64,000 nt of DNA from Paraspadella gotoi (GCA_051294375.1 CM119265.1:11099818-11163817); one strand, 5' to 3'; positions 24,150 to 37,751 are shown, counted from the stretch's first letter. The notes: generated by a model from the sequence alone, not told the origin. Numbers and translations: made by a program.

Positions 24150-24654
24150 ACGCTCTGTTCTCGACGTCCGTCTTATTGCGCGAGGACGACGAAAGGAAAG
24201 TTCTGCGGGTCTTTGACGTCGGCGTAATAGAGAAACTCCTTTTTCCACATGAGGAGGTTCTTGAAGCTTTGGAGGTCGTCGACGGCGAAAGTGAGCAAGC
24301 AGATGTCCGATCCGCGATAGAATGGAGTGCGGAGAGAGCGGAACCGCTCCTGTCCCGCCGTGTCCCATATCTGGAGAAGAAAGCTTTATAATTTAGTATG
24401 AACATACTAAAAAATAGAATCGAATAGTTAATTATCTAAATTTAACAAACAGCCTCGTTTTCTTTCACTGAAGAGTGTATCTCTGTCCTCCGTCTCGATC
24501 TCCTTGTTGAGGAACTCGACGCCGATGGTGTGGAAGCAGTGATCGTCGAAGGTGTTGGAGACATAGCGGTTCATCAAGGAACTCTTCCGACGCCGCCGTC
24601 GCCCAAAAGAATCACTTTCAGCAGGCAACTCTTTGGATTACGAGGCCCAGACAT
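24150..24654 (-). pseudogene. RAB9 exons 1-2, duplicated and frameshifted
   Basis: Exon 1' (24654 to about 24470) and exon 2' (24370 to about 24152) match 17674-17169 but carry at least five one-base changes in length. Examples are a lost C in the GVGKS region, a lost C before the 3' end of exon 1', and an inserted C near 24178. The exon 2' donor reads GTAGTGAG in place of GGTGAGG. Exon 3 is not duplicated in the window. Read as it stands it cannot encode Rab9. The errors resemble raw long-read noise, so the real locus may be intact or may not exist. Confidence 0.8.
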
Positions 24655-26828
24655 TTTAAGACGGTGTTGTAGATAAGGAGACAATTAAGAATATATATTT
24701 TTGTTTTTATTTTTTTTTTATTAGTTTTTTGTCTGGGTCGCTGTGTTTTTTTGATGGATTTGGTTTACGAATCCTTTACCAAGTCCATAAAGTGCATGAT
24801 CCAAAAAACAGTCATTGTCTTCAAATCATTAATTCTTCCCTAAATCGTTCATAACCGGAAGCATTTTCTGATAATCTGCCTTTTTTTTTAGTCGGATCTG
24901 CTTATCAGCAGATCCCGACTCTATAATTTACTTTGTCGTTCGCCGTCGGCCCCACCTCTAAATCTTTTATTACATCAGAACATCATATTATGCTATAAAT
25001 TAAGCAACAAAAAAAAACGATGTCCGTCCGTCCGTCTGTCTGTCCCCCTTAGCAAAAAACTCCAATTACTCGTGATTGGATGGTTGGATTGGAATGAAAT
25101 TTTGTGTGTGGGTAGGAAAGTGTGTGATTGAGCTGGATCTTAAGTTTCGATGGAATCGTGCTAGTGGAAATGAGTTATAAATAATAATAATAAAAACTTA
25201 AATCTTTTTACTAATTTTAACCCATAATACTCAAATTAATCATAATTGGATAGATAGATTGAGATTAAATTTTGTGTTGGGTAAGAAAGTGGTGTGATGA
25301 AGCTGGATATAAAATTTAGATGGAATCGTGGAAATGAGTTTAAAATGGAAAAAACATAAGTCACTTTTATTTTATTCTTTTAATAATTTTAATCCATAAT
25401 TAATCGATTGATTCATAATTGGATGGATAGAATAGGATGAAATTTTTTGTGTGTGGGTAAGAATGTGTGTGATTGAGCAGGATATAAAGTTTCGTGGAAA
25501 CGAGAAGTGGAAATGAGTTTGCATGGAAAAAACGAAAGTCAAGTCGACTTGAATTTTTATTATTTATGCTTCATTTTAATTAATTAATTATTTAATTAAT
25601 TAAGTGAAAAAATGATGCAATTTGAAAAAATGATGCAAGTTAAAAAAATGATGCAAGTTGAAAAAAATTATGCGAGTTGAAAAAATGATGCAAATTTGAA
25701 AAATAATGCGAGTTAAAAAATATCTTAAGAAAAATGGTCATTCAAATCAACTTCAAAATAGGCCAAAATGGCCAAAAAGCTGAGCTCCTGGCGATTCCGA
25801 AAATGTATTCACTTTAAACATTTGATGCATTCTACGCCCATTTTATATCGGTTTTAATTATAATATATGTATATTTATATATATTATATATATATTAATA
25901 TATATTATATTGGTTGTACCAATTTCATAAAATAAAAAAATGAATGGGAAATTTTGCTTTTTGAAAATTGCAAACGGGGTTATGGTATGTTAACGTTATA
26001 AATATCACTTCGAATTATGAGATTTGGAAAGCCTCTTGTCTCAAGAGCATGCCAAATTTTCTTTTCATTATTGACGCGAACTCTTCATAGTAAACCAACG
26101 TGGTAAAGTCCATTGTGGTCTGGTTTGACAACATGAAATTTTTATTTAAAAAAAAATTAAAAGGAAGGTTGAGAGAAAAAACTGATTTTTCCTAATATCT
26201 ATTGAAGGAACAAAGATACAGGGATGGCAATAGTACCAAAATGAAGCCATAATCATTGGGCTCATACAAGTTACAATGAATTTTAAAACTAATGAACCCC
26301 TAAAAATAAATGAAAATTAAATTCTTTTAGTGATTCTGAAAGAAAAAAGGCTAAATTGTACTCTAGTAAAACTTTAAAGTTTTTTGGATAAAGAAAATAG
26401 AATTTTTTTTCACATAAATATTTGCTTGACTGATATTACAAGCATGCTTACAAAATTCTACAAAATATTATTCACCCCATCACAGCCTAAGTATTTATCT
26501 TTCTTTTCCACCAGCAAAAAGTAAACATTATTTTATGTTAGAAACAGGGATGTTTACTGAAAGGAGCCAGAAAACGTTCAACTTCTTCACTTTGATGTTA
26601 TTTCCCAATAATAAAATAGGCGAATTTTTAAATTATTTAACTCTCACAGGCTTCACAAGACATTACACTTTCATAATATCACAATGTTAATGTAATTCAT
26701 TATATATTTTTACCCAAAAATTATAAAATAATAAAGTTATGGATTCCTTTTGTTCGTTTAAGGAAAAAAAAATTAACTAGCGGAATTATAAGTTTGTAAG
26801 AGGAAGTCAGAATCGGCGAGAATCTTAA

Positions 26829-27941
26829 GGTCCGGGATCATCATTCAAATTATAATTAGGCTAAAACCGAGCTCGGATTTCGAAATGAGAGCTCCTGACG
26901 ATTCCGAAATGTATTCATTTAATATTTTTTTAAAAGGCATTATCGTTTTTTTGTACTATATAAAATAAAGAAACCTATTTGAAGAGTTGCAGCCCAAACG
27001 GTAAGGCGGTTTCACATGAAATTTGGCATGGATTACTTTTAGGTCACGAACTCCAATTCTATGAAAAGATACTTTCAAAATTTGCCTTCCTTCATAGAAA
27101 ATTTGATTATTTTAGTCAATTTTTGGGATAAATTCTTGATATCTTTGAAACGAAAAACATTTTTCCAAAATCGCACTCATAGAACTCCCCCACCTTTCCT
27201 TTCATGCCCAAGATATTTTTTTCTCAGAAGAGTCCAACGGTTTTAGCTGCAACTCTTCGTTTTTAACTTCACTTCGTCAAGAAAGTTAAATTCTGTACTC
27301 ATTACTTTTGCAAGATTCACCACAACATACACAAGCACGGGATGTGATGATGGAGTTTGTTCAACGCGCGATGTCTTAAAAAAATGGCTTACTGCTTTTA
27401 ATTTTTTTAATTCAGATTTGATTTTTTTTTTCAGAGATTTCCTAGAAAATAGGGCAACTATTTTATGATATAAACATTTACATAAAAATAAAAGTCAAAT
27501 TGAAATAAATTAGATAAGTTTTTTAACTCATAAAACTCATAAAAGCATAAAAACCCATCTGAAAAATGTGTAGAAGTAGTTGTTTTTAGACTTATTAGTG
27601 ATACAACTCCAAGTATGTACTTGTACAAAAGGAAGAATTAAATATAAGAAGTAGAAATTGAGCTTACTGTAAAGAATCAGTTTTAAGTTAAAAATTTGGT
27701 TGTAGAAATTTAGCTTACATTTAAAAAAATATNNNNNNNNNNNNNNNNNNNNNNNNNATTTTTCTCTTGAAAATCTAGTTTTACCGAAGAAAAAAATGTT
27801 TAAATTTTTATAAACATTTTTGGTAGATTTTTAAAAGTTTTCGATTAATTTTTAATAGAAAACCTTTTACAAGATGTGAGAAAATGATTAAGATACAGTA
27901 AATTAAGATTTCTACAATTTTAGGTTGAGTGATCCCTGGCC
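26829..27941. mobile_element. TTAA-flanked MITE, 1.11 kb
   Basis: Ends GGTCCGGGATCA and (inverted) GGCCAGGGATCA match at 10 of 12 bases. The element is flanked by TTAA at 26825-26828 and 27942-27945. Units 1 and 2 of the tandem duplication give the empty site, where AATC-TTAA-AAGGCG is uninterrupted in unit 1 (12864-12878). TTAA duplication is the piggyBac signature, but the ends do not start with CCY. No transposase. It contains the 25-N gap. Confidence 0.8.
27733..27757. other. Assembly gap, 25 N
   Basis: A run of N inside the TTAA-flanked MITE; the true length is unknown. Confidence 0.99.
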
Positions 27942-28239
27942 TTAAAAGGCGAGAATGTTGAAAAAATGGAGAGGAATTTTGGTTGTTTTAGGCCGATTTC
28001 TTCTAAATCCATTGGCCAATTTAGACGCGACTTAAGATTTACATTATTCCAGTCATTCTCTACCTAAAAATATAAAAATATTATGAAAAAAGGTTTGGGA
28101 TCGACTTTCGGAATTAGGTTCTATGTTTACATATAAATAAAAACTTTTTTTTGGTGATTACTGATGACTATAATGTATTTCTCAGTGTATTAGCTGTAAT
28201 ACATCAATGATTAAGCATTGTTATGGTGAATGACCTTTC

Positions 28240-28870
28240 CTCTTAAAAGCATAAAGGATCGTCGCAATCGCATAAGAAAAATTTGGATTGTCGACAAATT
28301 TTGATACTAAAAAAAAATCTAATTTGAGAAAAGAAAATTAATTTATAAACAGAAAGAAAAAGAAGAAAAGAATAAATATAAAGAAAAAATATAAAGAAAA
28401 GAAAGAATACAAAGGAAAGAAAGAAAATAAAAAGGAAAGAAAGAATTGAAAGGAAAGAAAAAATAAAAAGAAAAGAAAGGAAAGAAAGAATAGAAAGGTA
28501 AAAAAAATAGAAAGAATAGAAAGGAAAGAAAGAATAGAAAGGAAAGAAAGAATAGAAAGGAAAGAAAGAATAGAAAGGAAAGAAAGAATAGAAAAGAAAG
28601 AAAGATAAAAAATAAAAATAAAGAGAGAGTGACGAGAACAAAGAATGAAATAAAAAGAGAGAGAGAGAGAGAGAGATGCCAAATCGTTTTCGGACGAACC
28701 AGCAGTGGCAGCAGCAGAGGCAGCCAGAAAAAAAAAGAAATCAAAAGGCAGCAGCAGAAGCAGCAGGAGAAAAGAGAGAAAAAGAAAGCCCCTGCAGAAC
28801 CCAAATCGTTTTCGAATCAGCAGAAGCAGCTGCAGACTCGTTTTTTTTTTCGATGAATCAGCACAAAAAA
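28240..28870. repeat. 18-bp (GGAAAGAAAGAATAGAAA)n array and CAG/GAAA-rich element
   Basis: 28340-28620 is an almost pure purine array of period 18. 28676-28860 carries CAGCAG/CCAAATCGTTTTCG phrases. The latter recurs inverted at 36760-36930 and again, cut by the gap, at 38100-38165. The lead-in (ATCGTCGCAATCGCATAAG, 28259) recurs at 33682. Frames through it are low complexity and not genes. Confidence 0.65.
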
Positions 28871-29317
28871 GAAAGAGCAAATTTGTTTGTTTTGATAAAA
28901 CGTAAACAAAACATATTTAATAACTATCCTCACCCAATTTCAAGGACCTCGATGATGAGAAGCTGTATATAAATTTTCAGCTTCATACACCCAAATTTAA
29001 TCATGAAAAAGGCGGTCAATAAGTTGGAACGCCGACGACGACGACGCCATTTATGCGCAAAAGCGTTACGATAAAAATGATACGAGTTAAAAAAATGATG
29101 CTTGTTTGAAAAATAATAATAGTTAAAAAAATTATTTGTACTTTATTTGTAATTATTTCTACTATAGTATTTATTTATTTATTTATTTATTTAGCTTATT
29201 ACCGCTTAATTATCGTGGGCAGATCCGACATTGTTTGCTCAAACTTGTTTCAACATTCAAAAATCAACAAAGACAAAAACATTAGAATCGAAAAACTTTG
29301 AAAAACAAATTATAATA

Positions 29318-32300
29318 TCAACTATTCCCCTCACCAAAAAGTTTAAGCCTCTCCACTAATATCTCCCGATCCCGCGCCTCCTTGACGCGCCCTATCAAGG
29401 CCTCCAACTCCTCGCCGCCCGCGAAGAGTCGTTCGGGCGCTCCAAAGTTGACTGCGCCGATCCGGTGGTCAGTCACGCGTCCCGCGGGAAAATTGTAAGT
29501 GCGGATTTTTTCGCTGCGATCGCGCGATCCGATCTGCACTCGACGGCGAGCCTCGTGTTCGGCCAGGCGACGCTCTCGTTCCGCCGATAAGAGTTTTTCC
29601 TTTAACTGTTGTTGTTGTGGTTGTTGATGAGAGCGGATTCGGCGACCGTGACATGAAGCATAAAACCGACAATATACACACAGGTTAAAAACTAGAAGTT
29701 CTCTCAAATAAATAATGGTTAAGTGACTGTTAGAGAATATGAAAATAAAATAATTTTAAAAATTTATCTTATTGATTAGCGCACGGAAGCATTTAAAGAT
29801 TATTTTATCACTATATAAAGTTTAAAATTTTTTTTCAATTTTTCAATTTTTTTAAATATATTCTGGTAGAGCTTTAAAAGTTAGATAAAGGTTATTAATA
29901 CAACATTTTTATCCTCAAGCAGCCCAACCTCAACAGCAACGTCAACAAGAACCTCCACAGCAACAGCAACAACGGCCACCACGACAACGAACCACTCAAC
30001 AACCAACACGACTCCAACCTCAAAGACAAGCACGTGCAAGACAATACCATCGTCTGGATTCTGAAGGACTATTGTATTAGATGTTTAAGATCTATTAGTC
30101 ATTCGCGAGATCCGTGATTGTTAGATAGATTGTTACAATTAATCACAACTTGCCTCACAGCAAATAATCATCAAAAACAAAATCATCAACAGCTGATTAT
30201 TTTCACGATTTAACCAAGCTTGCCTAACAGAAAAAAATCATCATAACACATTGACCAAACAAATCATTTTTCCTATCTCCCTACTTTTTTTTGGTTAAAT
30301 TTCTTCCCAAAATATTTATTTTTGAGAAGAGATATATGTAAATATTTATTGTAGAAAACAAACCCCTTTTTAGTGGGTCCCCCCAATTGTTTCTCTTAGA
30401 CCTTATTGTTTGCCCAAATATTCCCCCAAGGAGAAACAATATTGTAAAGTACTTTGTTCCTTAACTATTAGTACAAGTCACCTCAACTGTAAATAGGGTC
30501 AGTTCGAACCCCTAAGTTCCGAACTTGAGGAGGGGATGAGGCGACTTACCACCGGTCTCTCTCTCTAAACCCTTCCTCTCTCCTATTTCTCCGAGCCGGT
30601 CTATCCACACGGTCACTTTACCCTAGCTTTGGCAATGACCTTAGATTGACCGGACACAGTAATAGGGCCGAGAAGACCGTAAGGTCAAGTTGGCCCGGGC
30701 GATGATAAAAGTGGATCAGGAGAGAGCTCGTCTCACTTCTTTTCTACTTCTTACATCGTCACAATTCTTCACTCTCTCCTCATATTATTACATTCTTCGT
30801 CTTCTACATTGTTTTATTGATGAAAATTTTTAAAAAACCATAAAATTCAGCCAATGATGATGGGCAGTAGCGCGGAGCATAAATACAATATATGATATAT
30901 GACCTCTTGTGCCCCCTTAATTTTTTGTATTTGATATAATACTGTGCCCCCAAAAAAAAAATGAAAATTCGCTCGCTCAATTTTTCCGTTCTATCGATTT
31001 TATAAAGCAATTTGATGCTAAAAAATTGTCAAAAATAGCAAAATTCGATATCAAAGAAAGCTGGTTAAGTTCACTTTTTTAAGTGAAATATAGCCTAAAC
31101 AAAGAATTTAAACCTGTTTTCATCCATAAAAATTTTTAAAAAACTCTTTTACTCCGGAATTCGGGTCCTTATCTTCTTTACCTCTGAGTTGGTTCATTTG
31201 CCATTAGTCATCTATTGTTTGCCTATGGATTAATTTTTAAATTGATGAGTAAAAAACTTACATTTTTACATTTTATTACAATTTGTTAAACAAAAATACT
31301 TCAAAATGTCCACAATTCTAATCAAATATTCCCTATTGTTGGTGCTTCTGGTACCTAAAAAATTAGGCAAAATATTTAATACTTTTGCTGCAAAAAAATT
31401 TTTAAGCATACTTTTAATTTGTGAGGATTTGTGAGGAGCGTTTTATTTGAACTAAAGCTCGATTTTTGACTTATTTTATAGTTTTAATAGATGAGAAACA
31501 CACTAAAGTTGAAAAATTAAAAAAAACCGCCTTCTTTTATTGAAAGGGGAAGCGTCAGGAAATTAATTTCTCTCAATCGACAGCTTTTTTCGGAAAAAAT
31601 TTCCGCAAAATTCTGTCGATTTTTTAAATTTGCTAGGCAACCAAACTTTGAATAAAATCATACGGTACCCAATATTTTTTTTTTACAATACATTTGATGG
31701 ATTTCCTTTCTTTTCTTTGGTAAATAGATTTAGGTAAACAATTTTTATTATCACAACGAGTTTATTTATTAAATTAATGCAGACATGTTTTGAACATTGT
31801 TTTGTTCTTCATCAGTGCAAATTTACATTTTGAATTACAAAAGTTTTGGTAAGATAACATTGAGAGAGAGAGAGGGAGAGAGAGAGACACCAAAAGTGAG
31901 GGAGAGAGAGAGAGAGAAAAAAAAAAGAGAGAGAGTGAATCAGAGGGAAAAAGCTACCAACAAAGAATTGAGGGAAAGTGATAACAATAGGAGATAGAGA
32001 GACATGGGGGAAAGGAAAGGTGAGAGAAGAAAATGCAGAGGTAATAAATCAGACTTTACATTTGAACAATGTATAACCAAAAATAAATTTATAAACTAAA
32101 TGAAATTAGGAATAAATAAATTAATAACAACTACACTTGAATAATTTATAGTCTAGTATTTGAAAATGAAAGGGAAATTTGAAATTTGTGAAAAGAGAAA
32201 GATAAAGAAAGAAGCTCAAAGTGAGCTGGCCCCCTACTCCTTTAGGGCCGTCAGTTGAGGGTCAGTGGCAGATTGGAGCTGGTCATTGGATGATCTTTGG

Positions 32301-35300
32301 CCTGCGACTGGGTGAGGTTGGGAATGCGACCCTTATGTCGACGAGACCTGTCATCCCTGCAGCTTGCCCTCTTCTCCCCTGCTTGGCAGCTTGCTCTGGA
32401 ACCCCGCCATCTTCCAGATGAAGCCGTTTTTTGGGCGGGCGCCCAGGATGAGAAGTCATCCATTGTTTACAATAAATTTTAAAGATTTTTATACATCCAG
32501 TATGATATAAATGCAAAAAATAGTGACAATGAGAAAAAGAGAAGAGAAGAGAGAGCAGTTGCAGGGAGAGAGAGAAAGAGTGGAAAGAAATTAATATATG
32601 GGGAGAAGGGGGAGAGGGGGAAACGAGAACAATTAAGAGAAAGAAAAGATAAGAAGAAGGAAGAAAGAGAATCAGAGAGGGAGAGAAAAGCAGAAATTGA
32701 GAGGAAGGGAAATAAAGGTAAAGGAAGAAAAGAAGGGATGACACAGAGAAATATGAGGACAGAAAAGTCGGAGAAAGGGAGAGAAAGACAGAGAGCAAGA
32801 GAGAAAAAGAGAGAAGGTTCAAGAAAGAAAAAAAGATGAAAAAATGAAAAAAGTTTTAAAATATAGCGTGCCGTTTTTTTGCCTAAGCTTTAGTATATCT
32901 AAAAAAAGCGATAGATCTGACGAGCAATTTAATCTTTAAAAGTTGCCCTTACCATGAAAAAATCGTTTTAGTTTCATCTTAATTAGGGCAGATACCATGA
33001 TTAGAATGATTAACGTAAAAGAAATTATGTCTTACCGTATTTTGAAAGCATAGAAATTCACCCAGTGAGTTCTATGTTATAAGGAGAAGATAACTATAGC
33101 CAACCGTTTTTTTAATAAAGGGTGGTTCATATTTATCAGTAAGAAAAAAATAAATAATAGTTATTTAAGTTCCAATTCCATTGTTGAAAATACCCGAATA
33201 GAAATCACTGCCCAAACTTCTGCTAAAACCTTGCACTACCCTATTTTTTTCTTACAATTCATTTTAAAGATTTTTATACATTCAGTATGATTTAAATTTA
33301 AAAAAATTAGTGAGAAGGAGAAAAAGATAAGAGAAGAAGAGTATGGGTGATAAAAAAGGGGCAGGGAGAGGGAGAACAAGTGGAAAAAATTATTATATGA
33401 GGAGAAGAGTGAGAACGAGAATGATTAAGAGAAAAGAAAAAACAAGAAAAAAGGAAGAAAGAGAATCAGAGAGGGAGAAAAAAGCAGAGATAGAGCGGAA
33501 GGGAAATAAAGGTAAGGAAAGAAAAGAATGGATGACACAGATAATTATGAGGAGAGAAAAGTAAGAGAAAGGGAGAAAGACAGAGCGGGAGAAAGACAGA
33601 GCGAGAGAGAAGGACTGAGAGAAAGTTCAAAAGAGAAAAGTAAATAAGAAAAGGAGCAGAAAAAAATCTTAAAAGCATAAAGATCGTCGCAATCGCATAA
33701 GAAAAATCTGGATTGACAACAAATTTTGATACTAAAAAAAAGAAAATTTGAGAAAAGAAAATTAAATTATAAACAAAGAAAAATTATATTTTGCGATTGT
33801 CAATTAAAAAAAATAATATAGTACCAAAAAAAATTAAAGTTACAGTTTCTGTAAAGAAAAAAAAAAGAAAAGTTTGTTTTTTGTCATTGTTAATTGTCAT
33901 TGTCAAATAAACTGATCAGCAGACGCAGCCCTTGAGAAAAAAAATTTGAGAAAAGAAAATTAATTTATAAACAAAGAAAAATTCTATTTTGCGATTGTCA
34001 ATAAAAAAATAATAAAATACTGAAGAAAATAAAAGTTACAGTTTCTTAAACAAGTTTGAGCAAACAATGTCGGATCTGCCTACGATAATTAATTAATTAA
34101 TTAATTATTAATAAATAATAATTAATAAATAATTATTATTAATTTATTAATTAATTTTTAAGTAATTAATAATTAATTATATTTTATTTTATGTCTCTTT
34201 CTCTCTCTCTCTCATTTATTAGTAATTTTTATTTAAAAATTTTTCCATTTAAACTCATTTCCACTTGCACAATTCCGTCAAAACTTTATATCTGGCTTCT
34301 TCTCACACTTTCCTACCGGCTCACAAAATTTCATCTCAATCTATCATGGGTTAAAATAAATAAAAAGATTCAAGTAAATGTGACTCATATTTTTTCATTT
34401 AAACTCATTTCCACTCGTACGTTTCCACCGAAACTTTATATCAAGCTTCTGTCACACATTTTCCTACCCACACACAAAATTTCATTCCAATTCAACCAGC
34501 CAATCACGAGTTATTGGAGCTTTTTCTAAGGTGGGACGGATGGACGGATTAATTGACTGATTAATTAATTATTGATTAATTGACTAATTTATTAATTAAC
34601 TGATTAATTATTTGATTATTAATACATCCTGCATATACATTTAATATAAAAGGAAAAAGAAGCATAATCAATTTTTTTGTTTTTTCCATTTAAACTCATT
34701 TCCACTCAAACGATTCCATCGAAACTTGTTTTCCTGTTCAATCACACACTTTCTACCCACATACAAAATTCTAGGTCAATTGCCATCCACTCATGAGCAA
34801 TTAATTAGGCAATTAGTTAATTAATTTGATTTGAAATGTTTGTTTTAGGTATTTTCGTCACTAACCATGACAAAAGCAATGACGACGATGAGAATAATGC
34901 CGATAATGATTGACTTGATTGATTGATTGAATAATCAAATAATAGATAAATGAATTGATTGATTATAATAATTAATTAATAGATAAATAAATTGATTGAT
35001 TGAATAATTAATTGATTGATAAATTGACTGATTAATTAATTATATTAATTAACGATTTTTTCTCTTTAATTATATGTAGTGGGATCAGCCATCGTTTCAA
35101 CCCAAACTCATTGTCTTTATACTCAAATTTCGGCCCTAGCGCGTTCGATAGACAATTGCACACATTACCCTGCACATGCAAATTTCATCATAATCCCGAC
35201 AATCCGTTCAAAAGTAATCGCAAAAAGCTACCGCAAAAATCGCTCTACAACACATCAACTTTCCTTTAAAATCGAGCTCGTTTTGATCCAACAAAGATTA

Positions 35301-37751
35301 GTACTATGCTTAGTACTAAGCTTTTAGAACCCCGGCGCCAGTGAGATCCTGGGCCGAATTTTTCAGAAAATCGTTCGTAATAATTTAAGTAAAAAAAATA
35401 ATTTTTACATTGATATTTTAATAATTATTTTAATAAAATATTTAATAAAAAATTTAACAGTTATATAACTAATTAAAAAATAATAATTTTAATAATAATT
35501 ATAATAATATAATCACTATCAATAATACATTAAAATAATACCTTTCATCTAACTCACACTATAAAAAATCCCACATCCATCACAATAATAAAATTCTAAT
35601 TTAATATAATATCATACAACAGATTAACTCTCACTCACTCTCCCTACCTAAAATTAATAAATCAAGAATATAATAGATAACAAATAACTTATCATATTTT
35701 ATTATTATTTTATATATCTATTATACTCTATACATATATTACAAAAAATTCCCCCACAAAACAAATTTTTAAATTCTATTATCAATTTAATATGAACTTA
35801 TTTATACCCTTTATTAAATTAAAAATTTTATTTTAATCTATAGTATTTTTTAATTATACCATGATAACAAAAAAATCGCCAGTTTAAAAAAATTAAGTTA
35901 AATTTTATTGTTAAAATATAATTTTTATACATATATATTACATAAATATATACATGACTACCCCTTCAGATTGAATAAACAAAATTTATTTAAAAACTAT
36001 CCATTATACTTTATATACAATTATTCTTAATAATATATACATAAATAGAAAATTTAAAAATTTCATTTTTCTACCCGCATTGTGGACTACACAAGCACAA
36101 CAGTGTGCGACGATTTTTGTTTAATAAGTAATTTTATTGGGACTTTTTATATTATTTTGCATTATACTTCGAGAAAACGCTTTGAATTAAGCCCGGCGCT
36201 TCTACCTGATTTGAAAATAGTAAACAATCATACAGTTTCTGCAATTGTGTGCAAAAATCTGAAAAAAAAGAAGCGCTGACTGAGTGCATTTGTTCACCTA
36301 AAAAACCATTCATTTGATTGCTCTTATCAAAACAATTAAGATTGCAAGAATTTGTCACTTTAGATCTTTTCTTTCATATCATCGTAGAAAGACAATAAGG
36401 TTCGCGAAATCGTGATACGAATAGTATGCATTTAGGTCTTGTTTTACTGCAAGAGCAGGAGGTTTTTGGGAATAGGGAAAAAAGACCTGACCAGCTCTCA
36501 TTTAAATACCATTTTCTGGGCATGAGTTAACACCCAACTCGAATTTCGCATCCGCCGCTCATAACCTCCATTTGGCTTCCCAAGACGCCAAGCTCTCGAA
36601 ATCTGCCCATATGATATAATTTTTTTGGGCCGCGCGCGTGACTATGCAGTTTTGAAACAGAAGTGAAATATTAAAGCGAATCTTGCATCGGAGCTTTCGA
36701 ATTCGAACTATGCTCATCATTCTATATGTAGCTATCTTCTCTCCCTTTTCCCCAGTGCTGCATTCATCGGCGAAAAAAACGAGTCTTGCAGAGGCTCTGC
36801 AGGGGCTCTTTCTTTTGTCTCTCTTTCTCCTTCTGCTTCTGCTGCTGCCTTTTGATTTCTTCCTCTTTTTCTGGCTGTCTCTGCTGCTGATTCATCCGAA
36901 AACGATCTCTCTCTCTCTGCGTTTTTGTTAAAAAAAAATTGAATTAGGATTGAACTCGTAAAATTATGCATCGCATTCGTGCATGTTATCATTTTGCTAT
37001 TACAACATCAAGTTTTAATTTCCTTTTTATTTCCCTCTCTCTTTCTCTCTCGCAATTATGCAATTGCGACGATCCTTATGCTTTTAAGATTTTTTTAACT
37101 TGCATCATTTTTTCAACTTGCATCATTTTTTCAACGTGCATCATTTTTTTAAATATCAACATTTTTCCACATTAATTAATAAATTAATTAATTAAAACAT
37201 TTATTAGTAATCATAAATCATAAAGATTCAAGTAAATGTGACTTATGTTTTTTCCATTTAAACTCATTTCCACTGGCACAATTCCGTCTAAACTTTATAT
37301 CTAGCTGATTAATGAATTATTGATTAATTAATTGACTAATTGATTAATTAACTGATTATTTTATTTATTAATACATCCTGCATATACATTTAATATAAAA
37401 GGAAAAAGAAGCATAATCAATTAGTGAAACAGGTTTTTGTTTTTTTCCATTTAAACTCATTTCCACTCAAACGATTCCATCGAAACTTGATTTCCTGTTC
37501 AATCACACACTTTCCTACCCACATATAAAATTCCAGGCCAATCGCCCCATCCACTCATGAGCAATTGGTGTTCAAATAGTGAATTATATTTTTTTGCTTT
37601 TTTCCATTTTAACCAATTTCCACTTGCACGATTCCCTCGAAACTTCATATACATCTCAATCACACACTTCCCTACCCGCACACAAAATTTCATTCTAATC
37701 CATCCATGCAATCACGAGTAATTGGTGTTTTTTGTTAAGGTGGGACGGACG

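Larger units (their letters stand above)
12521..26478. repeat. Two tandem 6.98-kb units carrying RAB9 exons 1-2
   Basis: The junction phrase ATCACAGCCTAAGTATTTAT occurs at 12521, 19501 and 26479, giving periods of 6980 and 6978 bp. The units are collinear and nearly identical over all internal features. Unit 2 differs chiefly by one-base insertions and deletions, densest at 19790-21560. Unit 1 has intact RAB9 exons. See findings for real versus assembly origin. Confidence 0.9.
26479..28112. repeat. Third, partial copy of the duplicated unit, split by a MITE
   Basis: 26479-26828 and 27946-28112 together match about 12521-13040 of unit 1. The homology stops near 28112. The MITE 26829-27941 interrupts this copy only. 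Confidence 0.75.
29206..34090. repeat. Distant inverted pair flanking the last MTRF1L exon
   Basis: AGATCCGACATTGTTTGCTC near 29221 is the reverse complement of a segment near 34065. About 40 bp match, with ATTA/TTTA simple repeats beside each arm. This may be two copies of one element in opposite orientation and not one 4.9-kb unit. Confidence 0.4.

Noticed and set aside
24150-24654. A second functional RAB9 gene
   Set aside because: Several frameshifts, a damaged donor and no second exon 3; the pattern is that of an unpolished duplicate.
28243-28880. Frames of 130-180 codons rich in F, L and S
   Set aside because: They are translations of a purine-strand minisatellite; no start context, splice sites or non-repetitive content.
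32221-32482. GC-rich island with short frames on both strands
   Set aside because: No domain, splice partners or homology that I can see; it lies between purine-rich repeats.
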